A stretch of 64,000 bases of DNA from contig NZ_LFZW01000001.1 of assembly GCF_001183985.1 (NCBI RefSeq), positions 1,961,249 through 2,025,248 of the forward strand. The letters are read 5' to 3'. Position numbers and translations under genes: made by a program. The notes beneath the pieces are model-generated. The model did not search any database. It was not told the origin of the DNA and worked only from the letters and a program-made list of their open reading frames with translations. This DNA is from Peribacillus loiseleuriae. GTDB lineage: Bacteria; Bacillota; Bacilli; Bacillales; DSM-1321. Shown in pieces: positions 53,045 through 60,934 of this stretch (within the stretch, counting starts at the first letter, position 1; every line of letters begins with the position of its first letter).

Positions 53045-53296
53045 ATGGACAAATTAACGAAACAATTGGAAGCTGTTATGAAGGAACTAGAAAATAGTAT
53101 TCCTTTAATGGATGTTGGTGAAAGTGAAGAGATTCTAAAAAACTTATATAGTGCAAAAAGGATTTTTGTTGCTGGTTCAGGAAGATCAGGTTTAGCTATT
53201 CGTGCTTTTGCTAACCGACTCATGCACTATAGAAGCATCTTACATCAAAAATTAAACAACTTTATTATTCATCAGCAAATGGGGGGAATTGTATAA
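53045..53296 (+). pseudogene. SIS-domain sugar-phosphate isomerase (6-phospho-3-hexuloisomerase type), truncated
   Basis: The first 60 or so residues match the N-terminus of PHI/HxlB-like SIS proteins (SAKRIFVAGSGRSGLAIRAFANRLMH). At about 53230 the homology stops and the frame runs into a Tn7-like end (ttacatcaaaaattaaacaa), adding a short nonsense tail. More than half of the SIS domain, including the catalytic part, is lost. It was the last gene of the polyol operon. Confidence 0.8.
53233..53277 (-). repeat. Tn7-like end fragment (left-type) truncating the SIS gene
   Basis: On the minus strand: tgctgatgaataataaag then ttgtttaatttttgatgtaa. The terminal triplet is 9 bases from the core as in the other ends, although it reads TGC instead of TGT. 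The 20 bases ttacatcaaaaattaaacaa are identical to part of the left-type end at 31239-31265. Confidence 0.55.
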
Positions 53297-53339
53297 AATA
53301 ATAGGGGAGTTACGGCAATGGAACAATCAATTTAGTTGA

Positions 53340-53379
53340 AAAGGCTGAGTCATGGGGAATTTCTTACATGCTCAGCTTT
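53340..53379. terminator. Hairpin between the SIS relic and topB
   Basis: Stem aaaggctgag / ctcagcttt with a loop of about 21 bases. T-rich on both sides, so it could stop transcripts from either direction. Confidence 0.55.
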
Positions 53380-53384
53380 TATCG

Positions 53385-54480
53385 TTAGTCGAACTTAAAT
53401 CCTTTTAACGCTTCCGACAGCGCATTATTTACTGGATCTTCTTTATTCTGCTGCTTTAAATACTTCTGAACAGTACTTTTATCTACTTTACCACGTGATT
53501 CTTTCTTACGACGTTCTTGGAATGTTGATAACTTTTCACGATAACCACATTTACATACAAAGATTTGACCTTCACCTTCACCACGAAGTTCAAGTTTTTT
53601 TTTACATTGTGGACAGCGTGCATTTGTTACACGTGATACATTTTTACGGTGACCACATTCACGATCTTGGCATGCAAGCATTTTGCCTTTTTTACCGTTC
53701 ACCTCAAGCATCAGCTTACCACAATCTGGACACGACTTTGTAGAGATGTTTTCGTGTTTGTATTTTTTATCACTTACTTTAATTTCCGCCACGATTTCTT
53801 TTGTGTGCTTTTTCATTTCATTGATGAATACATCTTTCTTTAACTTACCTTTTGCAATTAGTTCCAGCTTTTGTTCCCATTTTGCTGTTGTAGCTGGCGA
53901 ACGCAATTCTTCTGGAACTAAATCTAACAGTTGACGACCTTTTGACGTAATGTAAATTTCCTTACCACCACGTTTTTCAATAAGAAATGAATTAAACAGT
54001 TTATCAATGATATCTGCACGTGTGGCAACAGTACCTAGTCCTCCTGTCGCTTTTAATGTATCTACAAGCTCTTTATTGCTTGTTTGCATGTACTTTCTTT
54101 GTAGGGTCTTCCATGGCAGATAATAATGTGGCCTCTGTAAAGCGAGCAGATGGTTTTGTTTGACCAGATGTTTGTGCAATTAATTTTGTTCTTAATACAT
54201 CACCTTTTTTAATATGTGGCAGTAATTGCTCTTTTACATCATCTGAAGACTCTTCATCATCAAAATGATTTTCGTACACTTCTTTCCAGCCAGCGTTAAT
54301 GACTGTTTTACCTTTAGCAATAAATTTCTCGTTACCAATAGTCGCTTGTAATGTTAATTGTTCGTACTCATAAGTTGGGAACAGAACGGCTAAGAAACGT
54401 TTTACCACAAGGTCATAAATTTTACGCTCTTTATCCGAGAAAGAAGAATAATTAACATATAAAGGTAAGATTTTATGTGA
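53385..54480 (-). pseudogene. topB: DNA topoisomerase III (topB), C-terminal part, frameshifted
   Basis: On the minus strand the sequence covers the region after the active site: SFSDKERKIYDLVVKRFLAV ... AMEDPTKK, then MQTSNKELVDTLKATGGLGTVATRADIIDKLFNSFLIEKRG. A C-terminal zinc-ribbon region with CPDCGKLMLEVNGKKGKMLAC and CPQCKKKLEL follows. A one-base insertion in an A-run (54094-54096) breaks the frame. The TOPRIM and catalytic Tyr domains are absent. It ends normally at 53385, so only the 3' half of the gene remains. Confidence 0.88.
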
Positions 54481-54481
54481 A

Positions 54482-54605
54482 GCAATTGAAAACGAACCTC
54501 TTTTGACAAGTGCCGAAATGACAGCTAAGTGGGAAGCCTATTTAAAGAAAATTGGGCGCAAAGAAGGTAGCGTTCAAAAATTTTTAGAAAACATCCAACT
54601 GGGGA
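54482..54605 (+). pseudogene. topB: Second topB fragment, opposite orientation
   Basis: On the plus strand, immediately abutting the minus-strand topB relic: AIENEPLLTSAEMTAKWEAY, then LKKIGRKEGSVQKFLENIQ, which matches the linker of another TopB before its C-terminal domain. It is replaced at about 54600 by the repeat block also found behind the HU relic. Confidence 0.68.
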
Positions 54606-54770
54606 TTAGATACTCTCCAGAGTATTTTCTATTTAAATATGTATCTTTTTTTTCAATAGATATGAATTTGAAATCTGAAGGGATAGATAATCCAATCATG
54701 AACGGGCAGACATGAGGGCTACATATGATGGGTTAACCTTCACCAATTTTGGCTGAGTAGCCTTTTTAAT
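54600..54770 (+). repeat. Repeat block shared with 37408-37655
   Basis: tactctccagagtatttt, ttctatttaaatatgtatc, gatatgaatttgaaa, gaacgggcagacatga and gggttaaccttcac blocks in the same order as behind the HU relic. Confidence 0.75.
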
Positions 54771-54810
54771 TTCCTAATAATCTTGATTTGAAAAGGGTTT
54801 TTATATTGTA

Positions 54811-55018
54811 TAAATTTTTGTGTCACTTTTTCTCTTTAATACAGAGTAGTCTAAACTTTTATGTCACTCGTCAAATTTTGACGAGTGACACAATTGTTGA
54901 GACTATAAAAACATGATTATAACAAGGTTTATCTCTTAATGGTCTAGAGTTTTGTGTCAATAATTATTGACACAAAGCTTTAGACACTCTCGATAAATGA
55001 CACAAAAGTTTAGACTAT
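54811..55018. repeat. Cluster of alternating 20-bp repeats with palindromes
   Basis: The unit tagtctaaacttttgtgtca (consensus) occurs in alternating orientation at 54847-54866 (+), 54886-54905 (-), 54941-54960 (+), 54968-54986 (-) and 54996-55017 (-), with a partial unit at 54811-54825. Pairs form palindromes: gtcactcgtcaaa / tttgacgagtgac (13 bp each arm) and gtgtcaataattattgacac (perfect, 20 bp). No gene lies inside. Confidence 0.75.
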
Positions 55019-55560
55019 GTTGTAATTACAGCTCATATTATTAGAGAAACATACTTTGTATTTCAAGCTGTCACTTTAATCGGTAAATTGCACCTGTTTT
55101 CAGAGCTACTTTACACTTCAAAATACGCCTATTCTAAACAATAAAAGCACTTATCCAAGCTGTGAGCTGATTAACAAGTTCTTTACGTTTTACTTTAGAC
55201 TTTTTCCAGATAGCGCAACATAAGATAGGTTTTATTAGGTTATTGGACGTAGAATAATGAACAAGGTTTTGTAACGTATATAGCAAGAAAAAACAACCTT
55301 TTTAATTCAAATCTAGGTGTGTTCAGAAAAGGACGAGTTTCGTTACAGGGTTTGTATAAAAATTCTGCTTTATAAAAAGTAGTAAATTTAAAAGCTTCAG
55401 CTACCCTAATACATAATTTCCCCTTATAAGGCGCTGAACTATCTTAAAATGGAGTCACCTTACAAAACAGGAAAAATCGTTTGCAAGAAGTAGCCGATGC
55501 ATACGTTGTTGAATTTCCCTGTAACAGTATTCAAAAACAATAACCCGATTATTGACAAGA
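55019..55560. other. Gene-free stretch upstream of the second blaI-like gene
   Basis: No frame with a plausible start and no strong repeat. Contains several short T-rich and A-rich runs. Nothing I can assign. Confidence 0.4.
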
Positions 55561-55563
55561 TGG

Positions 55564-55608
55564 GTTTATTACAATAAACTAACCAATAAGAGGTCTATCA
55601 CAATAAAC
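55564..55608 (+). promoter_or_regulatory. Tandem operator dyads of the second BlaI-like repressor
   Basis: gtttattacaataaac at 55564-55579 is a perfect 7+2+7 inverted repeat; gtctatcacaataaac at 55593-55608 is an imperfect second copy, 29 bp further on. They differ from the TTACA-N2-TGTAA sites of the first locus, so the two systems probably do not cross-talk. Confidence 0.65.
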
Positions 55609-55629
55609 CAGATAGGGAGGGCGATCAGA

Positions 55630-55992
55630 ATGGAGCCGTATAAATTGTTCGATGCCGAATACAAATTTACATGCCTGATTTGGGATAACGAACCTATTAA
55701 TTCTACTGATCTTGTAAAGCTAAGCCTAGCAGAGCTTGGCTGGAAAAAGTCCACAACTTACACTGTTTTAAGAAAGTTATGTAAACGGGGAATCCTTAGA
55801 AACGAGGAAGCAACGGTCACATCCATTGTTAAAAAAGAGGACGCGCAGAAATACGAAAGTCAGATGGTTGTTGAAAAATCCTTCAATGGGTCCTTACCAC
55901 AGTTTTTAACTGCTTTTCTAGGTGGAAAGGGGATTTCTAATGAGGAAGCCGAAGAGTTGAAACGGATTATTGAGGAGGCAACTAAATCATGA
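55630..55992 (+). CDS. BlaI/MecI-family transcriptional regulator (second locus)
   Basis: Winged-helix repressor of 120 residues from the ATG at 55630 (agggagg upstream). Family features: LFDAEYKFTCLIWDNEPINS, LGWKKSTTYTVLRKLCKRGIL (recognition helix) and a C-terminal region with FLGGKGISNEEAEELKRIIEE. Its stop overlaps the M56 peptidase gene by 4 bp. Probably represses this two-gene operon through the dyads just upstream. Confidence 0.9.
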   Translation: MEPYKLFDAEYKFTCLIWDNEPINSTDLVKLSLAELGWKKSTTYTVLRKLCKRGILRNEEATVTSIVKKEDAQKYESQMVVEKSFNGSLPQFLTAFLGGKGISNEEAEELKRIIEEATKS

Positions 55993-57443
55993 ACCTGTTT
56001 CTTGTAATCCTTAATATGAGCATTACTGCAAGCTTTGTTGCACTTGCGGTTATCATGGTGAGATTTCTTTTGAGACGCGCTCCTAAAATATTCTCCTATA
56101 TTCTCTGGGCAGCCGTAGCCATCCGACTGATCACCCCTGTTAGTTTTACCTCAAGCTTTAGTATGTTAGGTTTTGTAAAGTTCCAGAAGAAAACTGGCAC
56201 AGGTTTCATGGAATTTGTACCCCAAGAAATTGGGATGCAGAAAAATCCAGTTGTGGATATCGGAATTAAAGAGATAAGCCATTTTATAAATTCATCCCTT
56301 CCAGTGGCTACCCCGATGGCGAGCGCAAACCCCATGCAAATCATCGTGTGGATCGGAAGTATAATTTGGATAACAGGTGTAATCATTTTTTTACTTTTTA
56401 GCATTCTGTCTTACTTGAAAATATTAATTAAGGTCCGAACGGCAACATTTGTCAAGGATAATATCTATGAGACTGACCAGATTGACACACCCTTTGTTTG
56501 CGGTTTTCTGAATCCGAAAATATACATCCCAATTGGCATGAGTGATCATGAGCTGTCTTACATTTTACTACATGAGAAAATTCATATTATAAGACGTGAT
56601 TATCTGATAAAACCTTTTGCATTTATGCTCCTTATCATTCATTGGTTTAATCCGCTAATGTGGTTATCTTACGCACTTATGAGTAAAGATATGGAGATGT
56701 CCTGCGATGAAAGTGTTGTTAACAAAATGGGGCATCAGATTAAAGGAAGCTATTCAACCTCATTGCTTACGCTTTCCGTTAGCAAAAAAGGGTTACTAAC
56801 TGGTAGTCCACTTGCTTTTGGAGAGAGCAATGTGAAGGCACGAATTAAAAATATTCTTACTTACCGTCAACCTTCTAAGAGGATGATTGCAATCTATATA
56901 CTCGTTATTGTAGCCTTAGTTGTAGGATGTACGTCCAATCCGATGCCTTTGCAGCAATCGCCACAGGAATCCTCGCAGCCATTATATTCAGGATATAACA
57001 TAGATAAGCTAATGGAGAACAAAACACTTTATGTTGGTGGCGCAAGTAAGGTAGGTGGACTCATTGGTGGAATGGCCAAACCAACAGGTGTTGAATGGAA
57101 TGGGATGGCACTTCAAACAACAGCTCAGCCTTATGGAGTAACGATCAATTATATAATGAATGACTCTATTCATGGGATGGAGGAAAAGGAAATAAATAAC
57201 GAAGTTTTCCTTCGTAATTCCATTCTACTATTAAGCCTCATTGATAACGTCGATATTATAACCTATTCGTTTGTTGACAACTCGGGGCAAAATAATGATA
57301 TGGTTAATACCTTTACGTTCACAAGAGAACAGGCAGACAAACTATTTGGCGAGGATGTCAGGCATTATGCTAAAGATGAAACAAGCCTGCGAAAACTGAT
57401 TGATCGTTTAAACAATATGCACTTCAGTGAAACTTATATATAA
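55989..57443 (+). CDS. M56-family BlaR1-like metallopeptidase with DUF4825-like C-terminus
   Basis: Protein of 484 residues. Four N-terminal membrane segments and the zinc site LLHEKIHIIRRDYL (HExxH) are followed by SKDMEMSCDESVV. Then come a further transmembrane segment (MIAIYILVIVALVVGC, near residue 305) and an outer domain of about 165 residues (YVGGASKVGGLIGGM ... ALQTTAQPYGVTINYIM) of DUF4825 type. There is no penicillin-sensor domain, so it answers a different, unknown signal. It should cleave the co-encoded repressor. Confidence 0.88.
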   Translation: MNLFLVILNMSITASFVALAVIMVRFLLRRAPKIFSYILWAAVAIRLITPVSFTSSFSMLGFVKFQKKTGTGFMEFVPQEIGMQKNPVVDIGIKEISHFINSSLPVATPMASANPMQIIVWIGSIIWITGVIIFLLFSILSYLKILIKVRTATFVKDNIYETDQIDTPFVCGFLNPKIYIPIGMSDHELSYILLHEKIHIIRRDYLIKPFAFMLLIIHWFNPLMWLSYALMSKDMEMSCDESVVNKMGHQIKGSYSTSLLTLSVSKKGLLTGSPLAFGESNVKARIKNILTYRQPSKRMIAIYILVIVALVVGCTSNPMPLQQSPQESSQPLYSGYNIDKLMENKTLYVGGASKVGGLIGGMAKPTGVEWNGMALQTTAQPYGVTINYIMNDSIHGMEEKEINNEVFLRNSILLLSLIDNVDIITYSFVDNSGQNNDMVNTFTFTREQADKLFGEDVRHYAKDETSLRKLIDRLNNMHFSETYI

Positions 57444-57590
57444 ATTAATTGTGTATCAATAGGTTCTCCTCTGCTGAGATTGTGAAAGTTTACCTAACTC
57501 CTACAGATATAGCGATAAGGAAGGTTGGAGAATACTTGAATCTGATTTAATTTTGCTAAACAACGTTATCCCCACCAATAATTTTGAACG

Positions 57591-57618
57591 GTTTAACATG
57601 AAAAAAATCCTGTTAAAC
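57591..57618. promoter_or_regulatory. Inverted repeat at the promoter of the cyclic-di-GMP genes
   Basis: gtttaaca at 57591-57598 and tgttaaac at 57611-57618 are perfect complements with a 12-base spacer; tataat follows at about 57632. Plausible operator overlapping the promoter of the gene at 57751. Confidence 0.5.
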
Positions 57619-57750
57619 TATCTTGGGGTAGTATAATATACTTATAAAAATGTTTGTGATTTGGATCAAAAATTAATAGTAGTTTATTTTACTTTTTCTA
57701 TAATAAATTTAATACATATATCTTCTTGTATAAAAGGGAATGAATGGAGA

Positions 57751-59847
57751 ATGGTGAATTTAGTTCAAGAACTAAATATAGAAAAGTTTTTACTTATGGA
57801 AATAATGGAGGAAATAGTTGATTTTGTTTGTTTAAAAGATGGTGAAGGTAAATGGATTCGAATGAATTCAATTTCTAGCAATAAAAACTTGTTACAGTTA
57901 GATTATTTATATTTTTTAGGGAAAAAAGATAATGACTTAGCCAGGCTATATCCTAATTTTCAAGTTTTTTTTGAAAATTGTAGGATATCTGATGAAGAGA
58001 CTTGGTTAAACGGTAAGATTACCAAATTTGAAGAGACTGTTTATAATATAGAGGATGAAATGAGGATCTTTGATATTATAAAAGTCCCTTTTTTTAATGT
58101 AGATGGTAGTCGAAATGAATTATTGATTTTAGGGCGAGATATTACAAATGAAAAACAGAATGAAACAGATCTTGAAATAAAAATAAAAGAGTTAGAAGAT
58201 TTTAAGTTTGCGTTAGATGAATCATCGATTGTGGCAATAACAGATCATAGGGGAATCATCACTTATGTTAATAATAAATTTTGTGAAATCTCAAAGTATA
58301 GTAAAAACGAATTAATTGGAAACAACCATCGAATTGTTAATTCAGGATACCATCCTAAATCATTTATGAAAAGTATGTGGAAGACCATTCAAGATGGAAG
58401 GGTTTGGATGGGTAATATTAAAAACAAAGCTAAAGATGGTTCTAATTATTGGGTAAAAACAACGATTATACCCTTTGTAGATAACAAAGGCATACCTTAT
58501 CAATACATTTCAATTCGGCAGGATATTACAGAACAGATGAAAATGGAAGAGCAGATTCTGTATAACTCTTATCATGATGAATTAACTGGGCTTCGTAACC
58601 GACGTTATTTGAAGGATAATTTGAACCAATGGATAAATGAAAATAAAAATAATCAAATGGCACTACTTTTTTTAGATTTAAACCGGTTTAAATTTATTAA
58701 TGATACGTTGGGTCATAGCGTAGGCGATCAGGTTCTTAGAGAAGTATCAAATAGAATATTTACTTACCTACATGAAAAAGCCGAGTTATATCGATTCGGA
58801 GGTGATGAATTTATTATTGCATTAAAGAATTGTACAATTAACGATGTTAACGAACTGGCAAATGAAATTAATCATTTACTTTCACCTTCTTTTCATATTA
58901 ATGACGAAAGTTTATATCTTAGTGCAAGTGTTGGAATCAGCCTTTTTCCAAGTGATGGGGTAGATATTGAAACCCTTGTAAAAAAGGCAGATAGTGCCAT
59001 GTATGTTGCGAAAAAAAAAGGCATGAATTCTATTCAATTTTATTCATCAAAAATGTATGAAGATATGAACAAAACAATGAATTTGGAACGAGCATTAAGA
59101 CAAGCCGTAGAAGAAAAGGATTTTATCCTTCACTATCAGCCACAGATAGATTTATCTTCCAATAAGATTATTGGAGTAGAGGCTTTAATTCGTTGGAAGC
59201 ATCCAGTTACAGGAAACATATCTCCGTCTGAATTTATCCCGTTGGCAGAAGAAACTGGTTTAATTACTCCCATAACTAAATGGGTTCTTGAAACAGCGTG
59301 TAAACAAAATAAAAAATGGCAGGAAAATGGAACACTTCCAATAAGAATAGGGGTTAATATATCTCCTTACTTGTTTAGGGAGGATTTGATTGAAATGGTC
59401 AAACGAATTTTAAATGAGACACAATTACAACCGTGTTATTTAGAATTGGAGATTACTGAAAGCTTAATGCAAGACCCTACTTTTACTATTCCAATTCTAA
59501 AGGAATTAAAGTCTCTTGGGGTAAGACTCTCTATAGATGATTTTGGAACTGGTTATTCCTCTTTAGCTTACTTAAGGCACTTTCCTATCGATAGCCTAAA
59601 AATTGACCGTTCCTTTATTAATGATATACAAACTGATAATGGGGTTATGGTTAAAGCGATCATCGATATGGCTTCCCATTTAAGTGTCAGTGTTATTGCT
59701 GAAGGCATTGAAAATCAGGAGCAATTATACTTTCTTTCGAAACTAAATTGTTCCGAGGGACAGGGCTACTATTTTAGCCGTCCTTTACCAAGTAGTGAAA
59801 TAAATAAGATTCTGCCTAAATTTGAAAAAGTAGGGGAACAAAGGTGA
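57751..59847 (+). CDS. PAS-GGDEF-EAL cyclic-di-GMP enzyme
   Basis: Cytoplasmic protein of about 698 residues from the ATG at 57751; an upstream TTG at 57661 is a poor alternative. Order: an N-terminal PAS-like region, a clear PAS domain with PAC (ITYVNNKFCEISKYSKNELIG ... WVKTTIIPFVDNKGIPYQY), a GGDEF domain with intact YRFGGDEFIIAL, and an EAL domain with GVEALIRWKHP, LELEITES and SIDDFGTGYSSLAYL. Both the synthase and phosphodiesterase motifs are complete. The next gene, another GGDEF protein, overlaps its stop. Confidence 0.92.
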   Translation: MVNLVQELNIEKFLLMEIMEEIVDFVCLKDGEGKWIRMNSISSNKNLLQLDYLYFLGKKDNDLARLYPNFQVFFENCRISDEETWLNGKITKFEETVYNIEDEMRIFDIIKVPFFNVDGSRNELLILGRDITNEKQNETDLEIKIKELEDFKFALDESSIVAITDHRGIITYVNNKFCEISKYSKNELIGNNHRIVNSGYHPKSFMKSMWKTIQDGRVWMGNIKNKAKDGSNYWVKTTIIPFVDNKGIPYQYISIRQDITEQMKMEEQILYNSYHDELTGLRNRRYLKDNLNQWINENKNNQMALLFLDLNRFKFINDTLGHSVGDQVLREVSNRIFTYLHEKAELYRFGGDEFIIALKNCTINDVNELANEINHLLSPSFHINDESLYLSASVGISLFPSDGVDIETLVKKADSAMYVAKKKGMNSIQFYSSKMYEDMNKTMNLERALRQAVEEKDFILHYQPQIDLSSNKIIGVEALIRWKHPVTGNISPSEFIPLAEETGLITPITKWVLETACKQNKKWQENGTLPIRIGVNISPYLFREDLIEMVKRILNETQLQPCYLELEITESLMQDPTFTIPILKELKSLGVRLSIDDFGTGYSSLAYLRHFPIDSLKIDRSFINDIQTDNGVMVKAIIDMASHLSVSVIAEGIENQEQLYFLSKLNCSEGQGYYFSRPLPSSEINKILPKFEKVGEQR

Positions 59848-60527
59848 AACTAATATTTGGTAAAAAAATGGGTTATAGAGGCAGAATTATAAGTATACTA
59901 TTTATTTCTGCCATACTTTTGTTCATTAGAGAGATGGTGAAAAAACACTTTGGTCAAGTTCCTCATCCTGTTCCCATACCAGCAATAATCGTATTAGTTA
60001 TAGCGTGGTACCTTGGTAAACAATATGATAAATATGTCTATTTATCAACGAGGGACTCTCTAACAGGCTTATATAACAGGCGTTATGTAACGGATAATTT
60101 CCCTAAATTATCCAGATATGCGAATAGAAGAAAATTAAATATCTGTACTTTACTGGTGGATGTAAATGATTTTAAAGAAATAAATGATCATTATGGACAT
60201 GACGCCGGAGATGTTGTTTTGGTAAATATTTCAAAAATCTTGTGCGATTCTTTTGGACAAAGGTCTATTATTGCCAGATGGGGTGGAGATGAATTTCTTG
60301 TTCTTGTATTCGTTTCTGATGTGAATGTAATAATCGACGAAATAAATGATTTTAATAGTAAGATCAAAAACGAGGATTGGAAGCATAAAAGCATAGGCAC
60401 TTTATCTGTTTCAGTAGGTAAAGCGACATATCCTACAGATGCTACTAGTTTAAAAGAATTAGTGGCTAAGGCGGATAATAGTATGTATGAATATAAAATA
60501 AAACATAAAATGCAAAAACTTTTATAG
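59844..60527 (+). CDS. Membrane-anchored diguanylate cyclase
   Basis: Protein of 227 residues starting at GTG 59844 inside the preceding stop (overlap of 4 bases). Two short hydrophobic segments near residues 12-27 and 42-58 anchor it; the GGDEF domain follows with RDSLTGLYNRRYV, NDHYGHDAGD and the active-site ARWGGDEFLVLV. It makes cyclic di-GMP. No RxxD inhibitory site is obvious in front of GGDEF. Translational coupling to the PAS-GGDEF-EAL gene suggests opposing or tuned control of the same pool. Confidence 0.9.
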   Translation: MKLIFGKKMGYRGRIISILFISAILLFIREMVKKHFGQVPHPVPIPAIIVLVIAWYLGKQYDKYVYLSTRDSLTGLYNRRYVTDNFPKLSRYANRRKLNICTLLVDVNDFKEINDHYGHDAGDVVLVNISKILCDSFGQRSIIARWGGDEFLVLVFVSDVNVIIDEINDFNSKIKNEDWKHKSIGTLSVSVGKATYPTDATSLKELVAKADNSMYEYKIKHKMQKLL

Positions 60528-60575
60528 AGGTAATTGTTAGTTAGAAGAGTATTTGATTCTTTCTATAAGGCTTAG

Positions 60576-60823
60576 TGACAGGGTAGCTACCATAAACCGC
60601 AAAGTAATGAGTTGTTTTGGAGAGATTTAAGGGAAAATTTCAATGTATGTTACCAAAAACCACAAGTTTTTGTAATGGTACTATTAAAATATATGGTCAT
60701 TGGTATAGATAGCTTTGAACTTTACCAAAAAGTATCACCAAAAGACTTACCAAAGACCTTTACCATAATGTTGTTTTATTTTTCTTCATAGTTACTTTGC
60801 GGTCTACGACAAGAACCCTGTCA
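60576..60823. mobile_element. MITE-like element, 248 bp, with inverted ends
   Basis: The ends are inverted: tgacagggt ... aaccgcaaagtaa on the left, ttactttgcggt ... accctgtca on the right, about 35 bases each with a variable centre. The interior has no gene but several taccaaa(a) repeats (around 60650, 60722, 60735, 60748). Size and ends fit a miniature inverted-repeat element; no autonomous relative is in the window. Confidence 0.6.
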
Positions 60824-60873
60824 TCAAGTCTTACTGGAAGATCCTTTTTCATTTCCTATAAGGGTGATTATGT

Positions 60874-60910
60874 AAACTCCTCTTAATAAAATAAGAGGAG
60901 TTTTTTAATC
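60874..60910 (+). terminator. Terminator upstream of the intron
   Basis: Stem aaactcctctta / taagaggagttt followed by six T. It ends transcripts of the cyclic-di-GMP genes, about 25 bp before the motif A copy holding the intron. Confidence 0.85.
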
Positions 60911-60918
60911 TAGCTTAT

Positions 60919-60934
60919 TAAGCTAACGGGGCAG
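60919..60934 (+). repeat. Dispersed motif A, copy 7, 5' half (intron 5' exon)
   Basis: Reads taagctaacggggcag up to the intron's first base. The 3' half, tagttgaataac, follows the intron at 62881-62892. Confidence 0.7.

Noticed and set aside
54503..54715. 70-residue frame as a gene of its own
   Set aside because: Its first half is a topB fragment and the second half is read-through into a repeat block.
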